Assembly: GCA_016719225.1 (NCBI GenBank)
Contig: JADKAN010000002.1
Span: 434,001-498,000, forward strand
Direction: 5' to 3'
DNA: 64,000 nucleotides
From: Flavobacteriales bacterium
GTDB lineage: Bacteria > Bacteroidota > Bacteroidia > Flavobacteriales_F > PHOS-HE28
The position numbers and the translations under genes were made by a program. Below are positions 9,648 to 18,355 of this stretch, piece by piece. Position 1 is the first letter of the stretch; each line of letters starts with the position of its first letter. A model generated the notes under the pieces. That model was given only the letters and a program-made list of their open reading frames with translations. It was not told the DNA's origin and did not search any database.

Positions 9648-9822
9648 AGAGCGCAATGTTAAGGCGGTGAAGGGCCAAGCCACGGCGGTTTTCACAGTTG
9701 TTCAAGACCTGCGGTGTACAGCGGGAAATAGCAGGGCATACGCTACCGTGACAATTACCGGACGGAATACCCTGATCGTGGTATGGTGTCAACATGCCTT
9801 GGTCCGGTCCTTTGCACCCAAA

Positions 9823-11067
9823 ATGAAACACCTCCTTACCCTGTTTTCCGCAGTGCTTCTTGCGAGCGCTGTGCATGCCCAAACACCGGTCACGGTCTCC
9901 ACCCAAGCGGGCAACGCCCAGCAGGTATGGTACAGCCTCCAGAATGGAGAGGTGGGCAGCGCGGCCTTGGCCGAGTGGGACCTCGCTTTTGAAATGACCG
10001 GTTTCTCCTCTTCCATCCGCGTGAACACGGCCAAAGGCTTGGTGGTATATGAGACGCCTTCAGCCATCGGGGCTTGGGATGCGGTGAATAGCGTGGATAC
10101 CGCCAACTGGATCCGTGTGGACAATGCCGACACAAGCTGGTCAGTGAGTGCCTTGAACAATGGCAATAACCTGCAGGATCCCGACGGTTTCAATGTGGGC
10201 TGGGGCAATTATAACGTGGTGACCCACGTGATCACCGGCGCCAAGATCTACGTGATCGCTCTGGCTGACGGCACCACTTGGAAAAAACTGCGCATCAATT
10301 CATTGGCGAACGGTGTCTATTCGTTCACCTATGCCAACCTGGACGGAAGCGGGAATTTCGACGCTGAACTGCTGAAATCCGATTTCACCGGCAAGAATTT
10401 CGGCTACTGGTCCTTCAGCACCAACGGCACCCTGGACCGCGAGCCTTTGACCGCCGTATGGGACTTGCTTTTCACGAAGTACACCGGTTTCGTGCCCACG
10501 CCTTATCCAGTGAGCGGCGTTCTCCAGAACAAAGGTGTTACAGCATTGCAGGTGGATAATGTACCCACGGCGGACGCGGAATGGACATCCGGCCCTTTGC
10601 TCACCGAAATGAACATCATCGGATCCGATTGGAAGGCATATGATTTCGACCTGAACCAGTACACCATCGCTGCCGATCGCACCTATTTCGTGAAAGACCT
10701 GCCCGGCAATATTTGGAAGATCGTCCTTACCGCTTACGGTGGAAGCTCCACGGGCGACATGAGCTTCAACCAAGAACTCGTAAGCGCTGTGGGTATTGGC
10801 GAAAGCCGGGCACAAAAGGGCACGTTGCTGGCCTTTCCGAATCCTGTTACGAACGGACAAGCGCAGTTCATGGTCGATGTACCGGAACAGAACGGCACCT
10901 TGCGCGTGCTGAACCTGTCGGGGCAGCAGATGATGGAACAGCAATGGACCGGGCTGAACGGCTTGGTAACGAAGAGCCTTGACGTGAGCGGCTTGGCCAG
11001 GGGAATGTATATCCTGCGCTTCGACTCTCCGAATTCCGGCACCACCGGTAAGCTCATGATCGATTAG
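9823..11067 (+). CDS. T9SS-exported HmuY-like heme-binding protein
   Basis: A 414-residue exported protein: signal peptide (cleavage after AVHAQ, about residue 20), an HmuY-like region to about residue 325 and a type A T9SS sorting domain (AFPNPVTNG through the final KLMID). The HmuY assignment comes from motifs shared with the lipoprotein at 17226: WDLAFE near the start, and a second half with WDLLFTKYTG, IGSDWKAYDFD and a closing WKIVLTAY, where the lipoprotein has MVFTQYTE, IGYDWKDYSFD and YKLHFIDYY. The mature part has one histidine (in VVTHVITG). It is the first gene of the heme operon, 5 bp ahead of hmuT. Probable role: a released or surface-anchored hemophore. Heme binding is inferred, not shown. 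Confidence 0.8.
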   Translation: MKHLLTLFSAVLLASAVHAQTPVTVSTQAGNAQQVWYSLQNGEVGSAALAEWDLAFEMTGFSSSIRVNTAKGLVVYETPSAIGAWDAVNSVDTANWIRVDNADTSWSVSALNNGNNLQDPDGFNVGWGNYNVVTHVITGAKIYVIALADGTTWKKLRINSLANGVYSFTYANLDGSGNFDAELLKSDFTGKNFGYWSFSTNGTLDREPLTAVWDLLFTKYTGFVPTPYPVSGVLQNKGVTALQVDNVPTADAEWTSGPLLTEMNIIGSDWKAYDFDLNQYTIAADRTYFVKDLPGNIWKIVLTAYGGSSTGDMSFNQELVSAVGIGESRAQKGTLLAFPNPVTNGQAQFMVDVPEQNGTLRVLNLSGQQMMEQQWTGLNGLVTKSLDVSGLARGMYILRFDSPNSGTTGKLMID

Positions 11068-11072
11068 GCGGC

Positions 11073-11939
11073 ATGCGGGAGTTCCTTTCAGTACTGTTGG
11101 CTCTCGGCATGGCCGCTTGTACCGCACCCGCGAAGGATGCGGCGCCGGCGGCCACTCCCTTGGCCTCCCCTCAGCGGATCGTATCACTGCACAGCGTGCT
11201 CACGGAGTCTGTCGCCGCCTTGGGGTCTGAAGATCGCATCGTGGGAACGGATGTAACGAGCAAATTCCCTGACACGGTAAAGGACCTGCCAAAACTGGGA
11301 CACGACAAAGCGATCCGCGCGGAGGGCGTGCTCTCGCTTTCACCGGACGTTGTATTGGCGAATGTGGGCCAGCTGGATCCGACCGTTGAAGGTCAGTTAC
11401 GAAAGGCCGGGGTCCGCCTGATGCTCTTTACACCCGAGAACAGCATCGCCGGGACCAAGCATTTGATCGCACAATTGGCGGATTCCATCGGGCGCCATGC
11501 CGAAGCCGGACCGGTCGCAACGCGGATCGACAGCGACCTCGCTGCGGTGGTCCCTCTCTCGCCTTCCCCGAAAGTGCTTTTCATTTATGCGCGCGGTGCG
11601 GGTACGCTCTTGGTAGCGGGCGCGGGCACACCGGTTCAAAGCATGATCACGCTGGCCGGGGGCACCAACGCGGTGACGGACTTCAGCGACTTTAAGCCGC
11701 TCACACCGGAAGCGCTGGTAGCTGCCGATCCGGACGTGGTACTCTACTTCAATACGGGTGCTGACGATCTGCAAGGAAATGATGCGTTGATGCGCGTGCC
11801 CGGCATGGCCAGTACGGGCGCAGGTCGCACGGGGGCTTTTGTTCGGTTGGACCCGGTCATTATGGCGGGTTTCGGCCCCCGGATAGGGCAAGCCATTGCG
11901 TTGTTGAACACCGACCTCGCCCGGTACGTAAAGAAATGA
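11073..11939 (+). CDS. hmuT: Heme ABC transporter substrate-binding lipoprotein (HmuT-like)
   Basis: A 288-residue periplasmic binding protein of the helical-backbone (TroA/FhuD) class. A short lipoprotein signal ends in GMAAC (lipid-bearing Cys16), followed by a flexible Ala/Pro linker. RIVSLHSVLTESVAALG and LPKLGHDKAIRAEGVLSL-type segments match heme-binding proteins such as ShuT/PhuT. It would accept heme from the outer-membrane receptor and deliver it to HmuUV. Its stop overlaps the hmuU ATG by 4 bp, and the next genes encode permease, ATPase and HemS, which makes heme the likely substrate. Confidence 0.9.
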   Translation: MREFLSVLLALGMAACTAPAKDAAPAATPLASPQRIVSLHSVLTESVAALGSEDRIVGTDVTSKFPDTVKDLPKLGHDKAIRAEGVLSLSPDVVLANVGQLDPTVEGQLRKAGVRLMLFTPENSIAGTKHLIAQLADSIGRHAEAGPVATRIDSDLAAVVPLSPSPKVLFIYARGAGTLLVAGAGTPVQSMITLAGGTNAVTDFSDFKPLTPEALVAADPDVVLYFNTGADDLQGNDALMRVPGMASTGAGRTGAFVRLDPVIMAGFGPRIGQAIALLNTDLARYVKK

Positions 11940-12982
11940 CCACGAGGCAACGCATCATCCTCGTGGTATTGGGTGGCCTGTTGATCATCGCGGTCCTGGT
12001 CGCTTTTCAGGCCGGTGCGGTGCACATTCCACCAGGTGCCTTTATTTCCTCCATAGCCTCCAGCATGGGTCTCTCCGTAGGCGTGCACAGCGACATGCAA
12101 CAGGCCGTGCTGATGGTGGTACGCCTCCCGCGCGTGTTGGTATCCCTGCTTGCGGGCGCGGCCTTGGCCACGGGAGGTACGGCCATGCAGGCGCTTTTCC
12201 GCAATCCGCTCGCGGATCCTTCCATCATCGGCATCTCATCGGGAGCGGCACTGATGGCGGCGGTGGCTATCGTGATGACGCATTGGGCCGGCGCATTCTT
12301 CGGTGGCTGGGCGGGTCAGTTCGCGTTGCCCATCGCCGCCTTCATCGGTGCAGTGGGCACCACCTTCCTCGTCTTCGGTATTGCCCGTGAAGGGCGCCGT
12401 ACCAACGTGGCCGCCATGCTGTTGGCCGGCGTTGCGATCGCGGCCCTCACCGGCGCGCTCACGGGCTTGCTCACCTTCACCGCCAACGATGCGCAATTGC
12501 GCAGCATCGTTTTCTGGATGCTGGGGAGTTTGGGTGGCGCCGACCTGAACGCGGTATGGGTGCTGCTGTTGGCGGTGCCCATTCCATTGATTATCCTGCT
12601 GAGGATGCATAAACCGTTGAATGCACTGGCGCTCGGGGAGGACCAGGCCCGGCACATCGGCGTGAACGCAGAAGCGATGAAACGCACCGTTGTGCTGTGT
12701 ACGGCACTGATGGTGGGTGCCACCGTGGCCCTGTGCGGCGTGATCGGCTTCGTGGGCTTGGTAGTGCCACACATGCTCCGCTTGTCCGGCGGTGCCGACA
12801 ACCGTTTCCTGCTACCCGCCTCCGCATTGGGTGGCGCAGTGCTATTATGCTCGGCCGATACGCTTGCACGCACCGTGGCGGCGCCGGCGGAAGTACCCAT
12901 AGGGGTGATCACCGCGCTATGTGGAGCGCCGGTATTCCTGTACCTGTTGGTGCGCCGCAAACGCAGCCTTCAATTCGCCTGA
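11936..12982 (+). CDS. hmuU: Heme ABC transporter permease (FecCD family)
   Basis: A 348-residue polytopic inner-membrane protein of the FecCD/BtuC family with about ten hydrophobic segments. Family hallmarks include RLPRVLVSLLAGAALATGG, ALFRNPLADPSIIGISSGAAL and, late in the protein, GFVGLVVPHMLR, the coupling region that contacts the ATPase. It would function as a homodimer with two HmuV subunits. The start overlaps the hmuT stop (ATGA), and hmuV begins one base after its stop. Confidence 0.95.
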   Translation: MTTRQRIILVVLGGLLIIAVLVAFQAGAVHIPPGAFISSIASSMGLSVGVHSDMQQAVLMVVRLPRVLVSLLAGAALATGGTAMQALFRNPLADPSIIGISSGAALMAAVAIVMTHWAGAFFGGWAGQFALPIAAFIGAVGTTFLVFGIAREGRRTNVAAMLLAGVAIAALTGALTGLLTFTANDAQLRSIVFWMLGSLGGADLNAVWVLLLAVPIPLIILLRMHKPLNALALGEDQARHIGVNAEAMKRTVVLCTALMVGATVALCGVIGFVGLVVPHMLRLSGGADNRFLLPASALGGAVLLCSADTLARTVAAPAEVPIGVITALCGAPVFLYLLVRRKRSLQFA

Positions 12983-12983
12983 G

Positions 12984-13820
12984 ATGCTAGCCGCCCAACA
13001 GCTCACTTGGCACACCCCGCGCGACCGCAAACGCTTGTTGCATGACGTGACGTTCGAAGTTGGACCGGGCGAATTGGTGGTGGTGCTGGGACCCAATGGA
13101 GCGGGCAAGAGCACGTTGCTGCGATTGCTCGCGGGGGATCTTCCATTACAACAGGGCGGCATCCGATGGAACGGTAAGGACATGCATGCCCACGACGCGA
13201 AGGACCTCGCCCGGAGCCGCGCCGTACTGGGCCAGCAGAATGCGATCGGCCTGGCCTTCACGGTGGAGGAGGTGGTGCGCATGGGACGCTATCCCTACTA
13301 TGGCAACACACCTTCGCGCACCGATTCGGAAGCGGTGGTCCGGGCGATGTACACGGCCCATCTCGGGCCGCTCCGTTTGCGCATACTGGATACCACGAGC
13401 GGCGGTGAGCAGCAGCGAACACATATAGCACGTGCCTTTGCACAAGTGGACAACTCCGCACCCGGCCCTCGTCTGCTCCTGCTCGATGAACCGCTGAACG
13501 ATCTGGACATCCGCCACCAGCATGCGCTGATGGATGCCGCCAAGAGCTTCGCAAAGGCCGGCCATTGCGTGCTTGCAGTACTGCACGACGTGAACATGGC
13601 GGCCCAATACGCGGACCGCATCCTGCTGATGAATGCCGGGCACATCACTGCTTCCGGTTTACCGGACGAAGTGCTCACCGCTCCGATACTGAGCGAGGCC
13701 TACGGACTGTCCGCACAAGTAATGCCTCATCCTTGCCATTCCTGCCCGCTGGTCTTCTTCGATGGATCGCCGAAAATGGCAGGGGCCAAGACCACTGAAC
13801 CAGAAACCATAAACCCATAG
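12984..13820 (+). CDS. hmuV: Heme ABC transporter ATP-binding protein
   Basis: A 278-residue ABC ATPase. Walker A is GPNGAGKST at residues 36-44, the signature loop is TSGGEQQR (a T in place of the usual L), and Walker B is LLLLDEPLNDLD; the family H-loop is in AVLHDVNMAAQ. The HmuV family uses this arrangement for hemin import. The ATG at 12984 follows the hmuU stop by one base; a longer reading from 12921 would run through the end of hmuU in another frame and is unlikely. The C-terminal tail has a short CHSC cluster (HPCHSCPLVF), which is not expected in the family and could bind metal or heme. Confidence 0.94.
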   Translation: MLAAQQLTWHTPRDRKRLLHDVTFEVGPGELVVVLGPNGAGKSTLLRLLAGDLPLQQGGIRWNGKDMHAHDAKDLARSRAVLGQQNAIGLAFTVEEVVRMGRYPYYGNTPSRTDSEAVVRAMYTAHLGPLRLRILDTTSGGEQQRTHIARAFAQVDNSAPGPRLLLLDEPLNDLDIRHQHALMDAAKSFAKAGHCVLAVLHDVNMAAQYADRILLMNAGHITASGLPDEVLTAPILSEAYGLSAQVMPHPCHSCPLVFFDGSPKMAGAKTTEPETINP

Positions 13821-13853
13821 GCGCGACATTCCGAGCCCTTGATCCCAATAACC

Positions 13854-14918
13854 ATGGAAACATCGACCACCGCAGGCACAGACCTCCAACAACGCTATAC
13901 AGACCTCTTGGCCTCCAACCCGAAAATGCGCATCCGCAATGCCGCCATCGAACTGGGCGTGAGCGAGGTTGAGCTGTTGGTATTACGTATCGGTGACGGA
14001 GTTACGCGGCTGCGTCCGGAATTTCGCGATCTGATGGCGGAAGTCCCCACGCTGGGCCGGGTAATGGCTCTTTCACGCAACAGCGACGCCGTGCACGAGC
14101 GGAAGGGTGAATACCTTGATCCCTCGCTCACCGGCCAGCACGTCGGCCTTTTTGTTGGAGCCGATATCGACCTCCGCATCTTCTGGGGACCTTGGAATTC
14201 CGCCTTCGCTGTGATCGAAGAGGGTAAGGATGGCCCGCGCCGCAGTTTGCAGTTCTTCGCCAAGGACGGTGAGGCCATCCACAAGGTCTACCTGCTGCCG
14301 GAAAGCAATGTCACCGCTTTTGAGGGGCTTATCGAAAAGTACAAGAGCGACGACCAGAGTCCGGTGCAAAGCGTGAAACCCTGGCCGGCCGAACCCGCCG
14401 AAAAGCCCGATGCCGGGATCGACGTGGAAAACTTCCAGACTGAATGGAAGGCCATGAAGGACACGCATGACTTCTACGGGATGACCCGGAAATACGGCGT
14501 ATCCCGTGTGCAGGCTTTGCGTTTGGCGCCAAAAGGTTTCTCCACCAAGCTGGGGAACAATGCCATGCGCGAAATGGTGGGTGAAGCAGCGAAGAGCGGC
14601 TTGCCGATCATGGTCTTCATCGGCAACAAGGGCATGATCCAGATCCACACCGGCGCGGTGAAGAACATCATGGACGTTCCGGAGTGGTTCAATGTGATCG
14701 ACCCGGACTTCAATATGCACGTGCGGGAAGGAGCGATCACCGAAAGTTGGGTGGTCCGCAAACCCAGCGAGGATGGCATGGTGACGGCACTGGAATGTTT
14801 TGATGTGAAGGGTACGCTGGTGGTACAGTTCTTCGGTAAGCGCAAGCCGGGCATCCCTGAGCTTCCTGAATGGGCAGCGCTCATCGCGGACTTGGAAAAA
14901 CGTTTGAAGCAAGCGTGA
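13854..14918 (+). CDS. hemS: HemS/ChuS-type hemin-degrading factor
   Basis: A 354-residue cytoplasmic protein made of two structurally repeated HemS halves. The N half has LGRVMALSRNSDAVHERKG and LRIFWGPWNSAF; the C half has LPIMVFIGNKGMIQIHTG and ends with PEWAALIADLEK. A histidine in DTHDFYGM (His205) at the start of the second half lies where the heme-ligating His of ChuS/HemS occurs. Known relatives bind, pass on or break down heme. It differs from Porphyromonas HmuS, which is CobN-like. The ATG at 13854 was chosen over an upstream TTG. It sits between the ABC transporter and the heme receptor genes. Confidence 0.92.
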   Translation: METSTTAGTDLQQRYTDLLASNPKMRIRNAAIELGVSEVELLVLRIGDGVTRLRPEFRDLMAEVPTLGRVMALSRNSDAVHERKGEYLDPSLTGQHVGLFVGADIDLRIFWGPWNSAFAVIEEGKDGPRRSLQFFAKDGEAIHKVYLLPESNVTAFEGLIEKYKSDDQSPVQSVKPWPAEPAEKPDAGIDVENFQTEWKAMKDTHDFYGMTRKYGVSRVQALRLAPKGFSTKLGNNAMREMVGEAAKSGLPIMVFIGNKGMIQIHTGAVKNIMDVPEWFNVIDPDFNMHVREGAITESWVVRKPSEDGMVTALECFDVKGTLVVQFFGKRKPGIPELPEWAALIADLEKRLKQA

Positions 14919-14949
14919 TCGCGGGAAGGCGAAGCGCAGGAAGACAGAT

Positions 14950-17229
14950 ATGATCCGCATCTCCGCCGCGTTCTTCGCTCTTGCCATTGCCTGTTCCGCC
15001 AAGGCGCAATTGGCCGTGTCCGTGCAGGATGAGAACAGCACTGGTGTGCCGTATGCCCATGTGGTGTGGCAGGTGTTGAACGCACCCACAAAGGGCGTGG
15101 TGGTCGCGGGACCGGAGGGAAAGCTCACCTTGCCCTTGGATCAGTCCGACGTGCAAGGTGGCGTGGCGTTGCGGATCGATTTCATCGGTTATGTGCCATT
15201 ACTGGATACGGTCTATTCGATGGCTCCTCGCAGTTTCCGGCTGAAGCATGCGCAACTCTTCGATCTTGATGCAGTGGTGGTGACAGGCCAGTACCGGCCC
15301 ACTACCGCTGACAAAGCGGTGCAACGCATGCACGTCATCGGTGCCCAGCAGATCCAGCGCATGGCCGCGCAGAACCTCGGCGACGTGCTCGGGCAGGAAC
15401 TGAACATGCGCTTGACCCAGGACAATGTGTTGGGCACCTCGCTCAGCATGCGCGGGATGGGCGGTCAGAATGTGAAGATCCTCGTGGACGGTGTACCGGT
15501 GATCGGTAGGCAGGATGGCAATTTGGACCTGGCACAGATCGATCTTACGGGCATTGATCGCGTGGAAGTTCTGGAAGGTCCGCTCAGTGTGAACTACGGC
15601 ACCAACGCTTTGGCGGGCACGATCAACCTGATAACGCGGAAGAACACCGGGAACAGTTCGTCCTTTAAGGCGATCGGCTATGTTGAACCCATGGGCCGGT
15701 TGAACCTTTCGGTCGCGGCGGGCCAGCATTTCGGCAAGAGTGATGTGCTCGTTTCCGCAGGCCGGAATTTCTTCGGTGGTTGGGCTCCGGGTCAGTCAGG
15801 TCTTTTCAGTTTCAAGGAACACTTGGCCGATTCCACGCGCTACCAACCATGGAAGCCGCGTGAGCAATACTTCGGTCGGCTCAACTACCGCTATGCGCTT
15901 ACCGACCGGTGGACACTGAACTACAAAGGCGAGGCCATGCAGGACCGCATCATCGACCGCGGCATGCCACTTGCTCCATACGAGGAAAGGGCCTTCGACT
16001 CCGAATTCCTGACGCAGCGTTTTGACAATGCACTTTTTGCGACCGGAAAGCTCAACAAAGGCCGGCACATCGATGCGCTCATCGCGCACGATCGCTACCA
16101 GCGCACACGCAGCCTGTCGGTGCGCGATCTCACCACCTTGGAAATGCAGCCGGTGCCGGGCGAAGCCGATGACTCACGCTTCACCTTGACGAACATCCGC
16201 GGCACTTACGCCAATGCGAATGATAGCGCCAAACTCGGCTATGAACTGGGCACCGATCTCAACTTGGAGACAGCGGCAGGCGAACGCATCGCCGACAGCA
16301 CGGCCCAACAGATCGGCGACTACGCCGCGTTCGCAAGCGCGCAGTGGCGGCCGGTGCAACGCCTCATCATCCGGCCGGGATTGCGCTATGCGTACAACAC
16401 GCAGTACAATGCACCGATAGTGCCTTCCATCGATGCGCGGTTGCAACTCGACACCGCGTTCACCTTGCGGGCCTCGTATGCTGAAGGTTTCCGTGCCCCG
16501 TCATTGAAAGAACTTTACCTCTACTTCGTCGACGTGAACCACGATATCCACGGCAATCCGGACCTCACGGCTGAGACATCGAACAACTATTCGCTTTCGC
16601 TGAACTATCGTAAAGCGATGGAAAAGGGCGTACTGCGCGGAGAGATAGCGGGTTTCCATGATCGCGTCCACAACCTGATCACCTTAGCGGAGGAAGGTCC
16701 AACGCTGTACAGCTACATCAATGTCGGGGAATACCGCACGTTAGGCGGTAGCTTCAGCTTGGGATGGGAAGCGGGGCACTGGTCGTTGAATACGGGCACT
16801 GCGATCACCGGCCGTTACGACACCTTGGGTGTCCGCACGGGAGGCACCGTGTATGAATACACGCCGGAAGTGAACCTCAACGCAACGCGCAACTGGCGCA
16901 AGCAGGGGTGGAGCATCACCGCGTTCGCCAAATACCAGGGAGAACAACAGAACTACATCTACTTGGACGATGGAAGCCTTTCGCGCGGGCGGATCGCCTC
17001 CTACGTGATGGCGGACGCATCCGTGTCAAAGACACTTTGCAAGGAACGGCTCACTGTTTCCGTGGGTTGCAAGAACATCGGCGACATCACCGATCTCAAC
17101 GCCACGCTGGGCAACGGCGGCGCACACAGCGGACCCGGAGCGGGCAGCGTCCCGTTGGCAACGGGGCGTACTTTCTTCCTCCGCATGGCACTGGATCTGA
17201 AGGGAAAAGCGAACACGACCACACCATGA
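14950..17229 (+). CDS. hmuR: TonB-dependent heme/hemoprotein receptor (HmuR-like)
   Basis: A 759-residue outer-membrane receptor: signal peptide (MIRIS to SAKAQ), a small beta-sandwich segment to about residue 100, a TonB box near LDAVVVTGQY, a plug domain (SMRGMGGQNVKILVDGVPV) and a 22-strand barrel. It carries both hallmarks of bacterial heme receptors: FRAP (residues 514-517) and NPDL (536-539), with His531 and His534 between them, where the heme-contacting His of this class occurs. It would pass heme through the outer membrane to HmuT, probably after transfer from an HmuY-type hemophore. The stop overlaps the next ATG (ATGA), so the receptor and lipoprotein are coupled. Confidence 0.94.
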   Translation: MIRISAAFFALAIACSAKAQLAVSVQDENSTGVPYAHVVWQVLNAPTKGVVVAGPEGKLTLPLDQSDVQGGVALRIDFIGYVPLLDTVYSMAPRSFRLKHAQLFDLDAVVVTGQYRPTTADKAVQRMHVIGAQQIQRMAAQNLGDVLGQELNMRLTQDNVLGTSLSMRGMGGQNVKILVDGVPVIGRQDGNLDLAQIDLTGIDRVEVLEGPLSVNYGTNALAGTINLITRKNTGNSSSFKAIGYVEPMGRLNLSVAAGQHFGKSDVLVSAGRNFFGGWAPGQSGLFSFKEHLADSTRYQPWKPREQYFGRLNYRYALTDRWTLNYKGEAMQDRIIDRGMPLAPYEERAFDSEFLTQRFDNALFATGKLNKGRHIDALIAHDRYQRTRSLSVRDLTTLEMQPVPGEADDSRFTLTNIRGTYANANDSAKLGYELGTDLNLETAAGERIADSTAQQIGDYAAFASAQWRPVQRLIIRPGLRYAYNTQYNAPIVPSIDARLQLDTAFTLRASYAEGFRAPSLKELYLYFVDVNHDIHGNPDLTAETSNNYSLSLNYRKAMEKGVLRGEIAGFHDRVHNLITLAEEGPTLYSYINVGEYRTLGGSFSLGWEAGHWSLNTGTAITGRYDTLGVRTGGTVYEYTPEVNLNATRNWRKQGWSITAFAKYQGEQQNYIYLDDGSLSRGRIASYVMADASVSKTLCKERLTVSVGCKNIGDITDLNATLGNGGAHSGPGAGSVPLATGRTFFLRMALDLKGKANTTTP

Positions 17230-18203
17230 GGACGAACGTCGTGATAGCAGGGCTCGCCGCAGCGTTCGTTCTCAGCGGATGCATGAAGGAAGAATTGCCC
17301 GTGCCCAAACAACTGCGGGGAGGAGCTGTGGAATGCGTGGCGCATGTGGGCACGGACTATGCGAACCAATTGTGGTTCGATCTAGGCACACATAGCGTGG
17401 TGGCGCAGAACAGCAAGATGGACTGGGACCTTGCATTCGAATGTGCACCGGATGGTTGGCAGGTGCGCTTGAATTATTCCCGGCTGATGCGCGCCCACCG
17501 GGCCGTAGGATCCGGGATAGAGCAAGCCGAGGACACCACGGGCTACGGCAATACCTGGAAGATCGACCTGCCCAACGGCAGACCGGACAGCATGGCGATC
17601 GGCGATTGGCGTGCGCAGCAACCCGTGTTCGTGCTCGACATGGGTTACAATGTGCAAGGCGTGCCGATGGGACTGCGCAAGGTGCAGATGACCAGTGTTT
17701 CAGGTACCTCGTTCGACTTTCGAACGGCTGACCTTAACGGATCGAACGTACACACCTACACCGTTCAGAAAGATCCCACACGAGCCTACACACACTTCAG
17801 CTTCAGCAGTGGAGGTACCGTTACGATCGCGCCGCCGCTCGGGGCGTATGACATGGTCTTCACACAGTACACAGAGCAGTTCTATGCACCTGATCCCTAT
17901 CTCTCATACATTGTTACCGGAACGGTGAACGGATACAGCGGCGCCCGTGTGGCGCAACTTAACGGCGATTTCGCCAGTGTCACCTTGGCGGATACCATCA
18001 ACCATCCGTTCAGTACGGATGAGGACATCATCGGGTACGACTGGAAGGATTACTCTTTCGACACGGGCACCTACGTCGTTTACAGCAACCAGATCTACAT
18101 CGTGCAGGATCGCGAAGGCTACTTCTACAAGCTCCACTTCATTGACTACTACGACGAGCAAGGACAGCGCGGCTCACCGAAGTTCGAAGTGGTGCCGTTG
18201 TAA
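17226..18203 (+). CDS. hmuY: HmuY-like surface lipoprotein
   Basis: A 325-residue lipoprotein with a clean lipobox LSGC (Cys19). The following MKEE gives Lys-Glu-Glu right after the lipidated cysteine, the pattern of the Bacteroidota lipoprotein export signal for display on the cell surface. The body has WDLAFE, MVFTQYTE, IGYDWKDYSFD and a closing YKLHFIDYYD plus GSPKFE, which match HmuY family proteins. HmuY takes heme from host or environmental hemoproteins and hands it to HmuR, whose gene overlaps this one by 4 bp. Whether His or Met residues ligate heme cannot be told here. It is the last gene of the operon. Confidence 0.87.
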   Translation: MRTNVVIAGLAAAFVLSGCMKEELPVPKQLRGGAVECVAHVGTDYANQLWFDLGTHSVVAQNSKMDWDLAFECAPDGWQVRLNYSRLMRAHRAVGSGIEQAEDTTGYGNTWKIDLPNGRPDSMAIGDWRAQQPVFVLDMGYNVQGVPMGLRKVQMTSVSGTSFDFRTADLNGSNVHTYTVQKDPTRAYTHFSFSSGGTVTIAPPLGAYDMVFTQYTEQFYAPDPYLSYIVTGTVNGYSGARVAQLNGDFASVTLADTINHPFSTDEDIIGYDWKDYSFDTGTYVVYSNQIYIVQDREGYFYKLHFIDYYDEQGQRGSPKFEVVPL

Positions 18204-18209
18204 GCTCTC

Positions 18210-18340
18210 GACGCTAAGGCGCACAGGGAAGCAGCAGGCATGCGGGTTCTCGTATCGCGTGTTCAATGCCGAGGAGCTGCAATTCCAATCGAAGGTTGCC
18301 TTTACAAAAGGTGTTCTCCGCGCCTCTGCGCCTCGGCATA
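18210..18340. repeat. Intergenic inverted-repeat element, copy 1
   Basis: The space between the convergent hmuY and receptor genes holds an imperfect inverted repeat. The left arm (about 18210-18231, GCTAAGGCGCACAGGG) pairs loosely with the right arm (18315-18340, TCTCCGCGCCTCTGCGCCTC). An inner perfect 9-bp pair, ATGCCGAGG (18266-18274) with CCTCGGCAT (18331-18339), gives an alternative fold. The right arm is clearly related to that of the element at 59047-59182. No protein is encoded. Confidence 0.6.
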
Positions 18341-18355
18341 ATTCCCTGCGTCGCT

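Noticed and set aside
13854..14918. Equating the HemS protein with Porphyromonas HmuS
   Set aside because: Porphyromonas HmuS is a CobN-like chelatase homologue of much greater length. This protein has the two-repeat HemS/ChuS fold.
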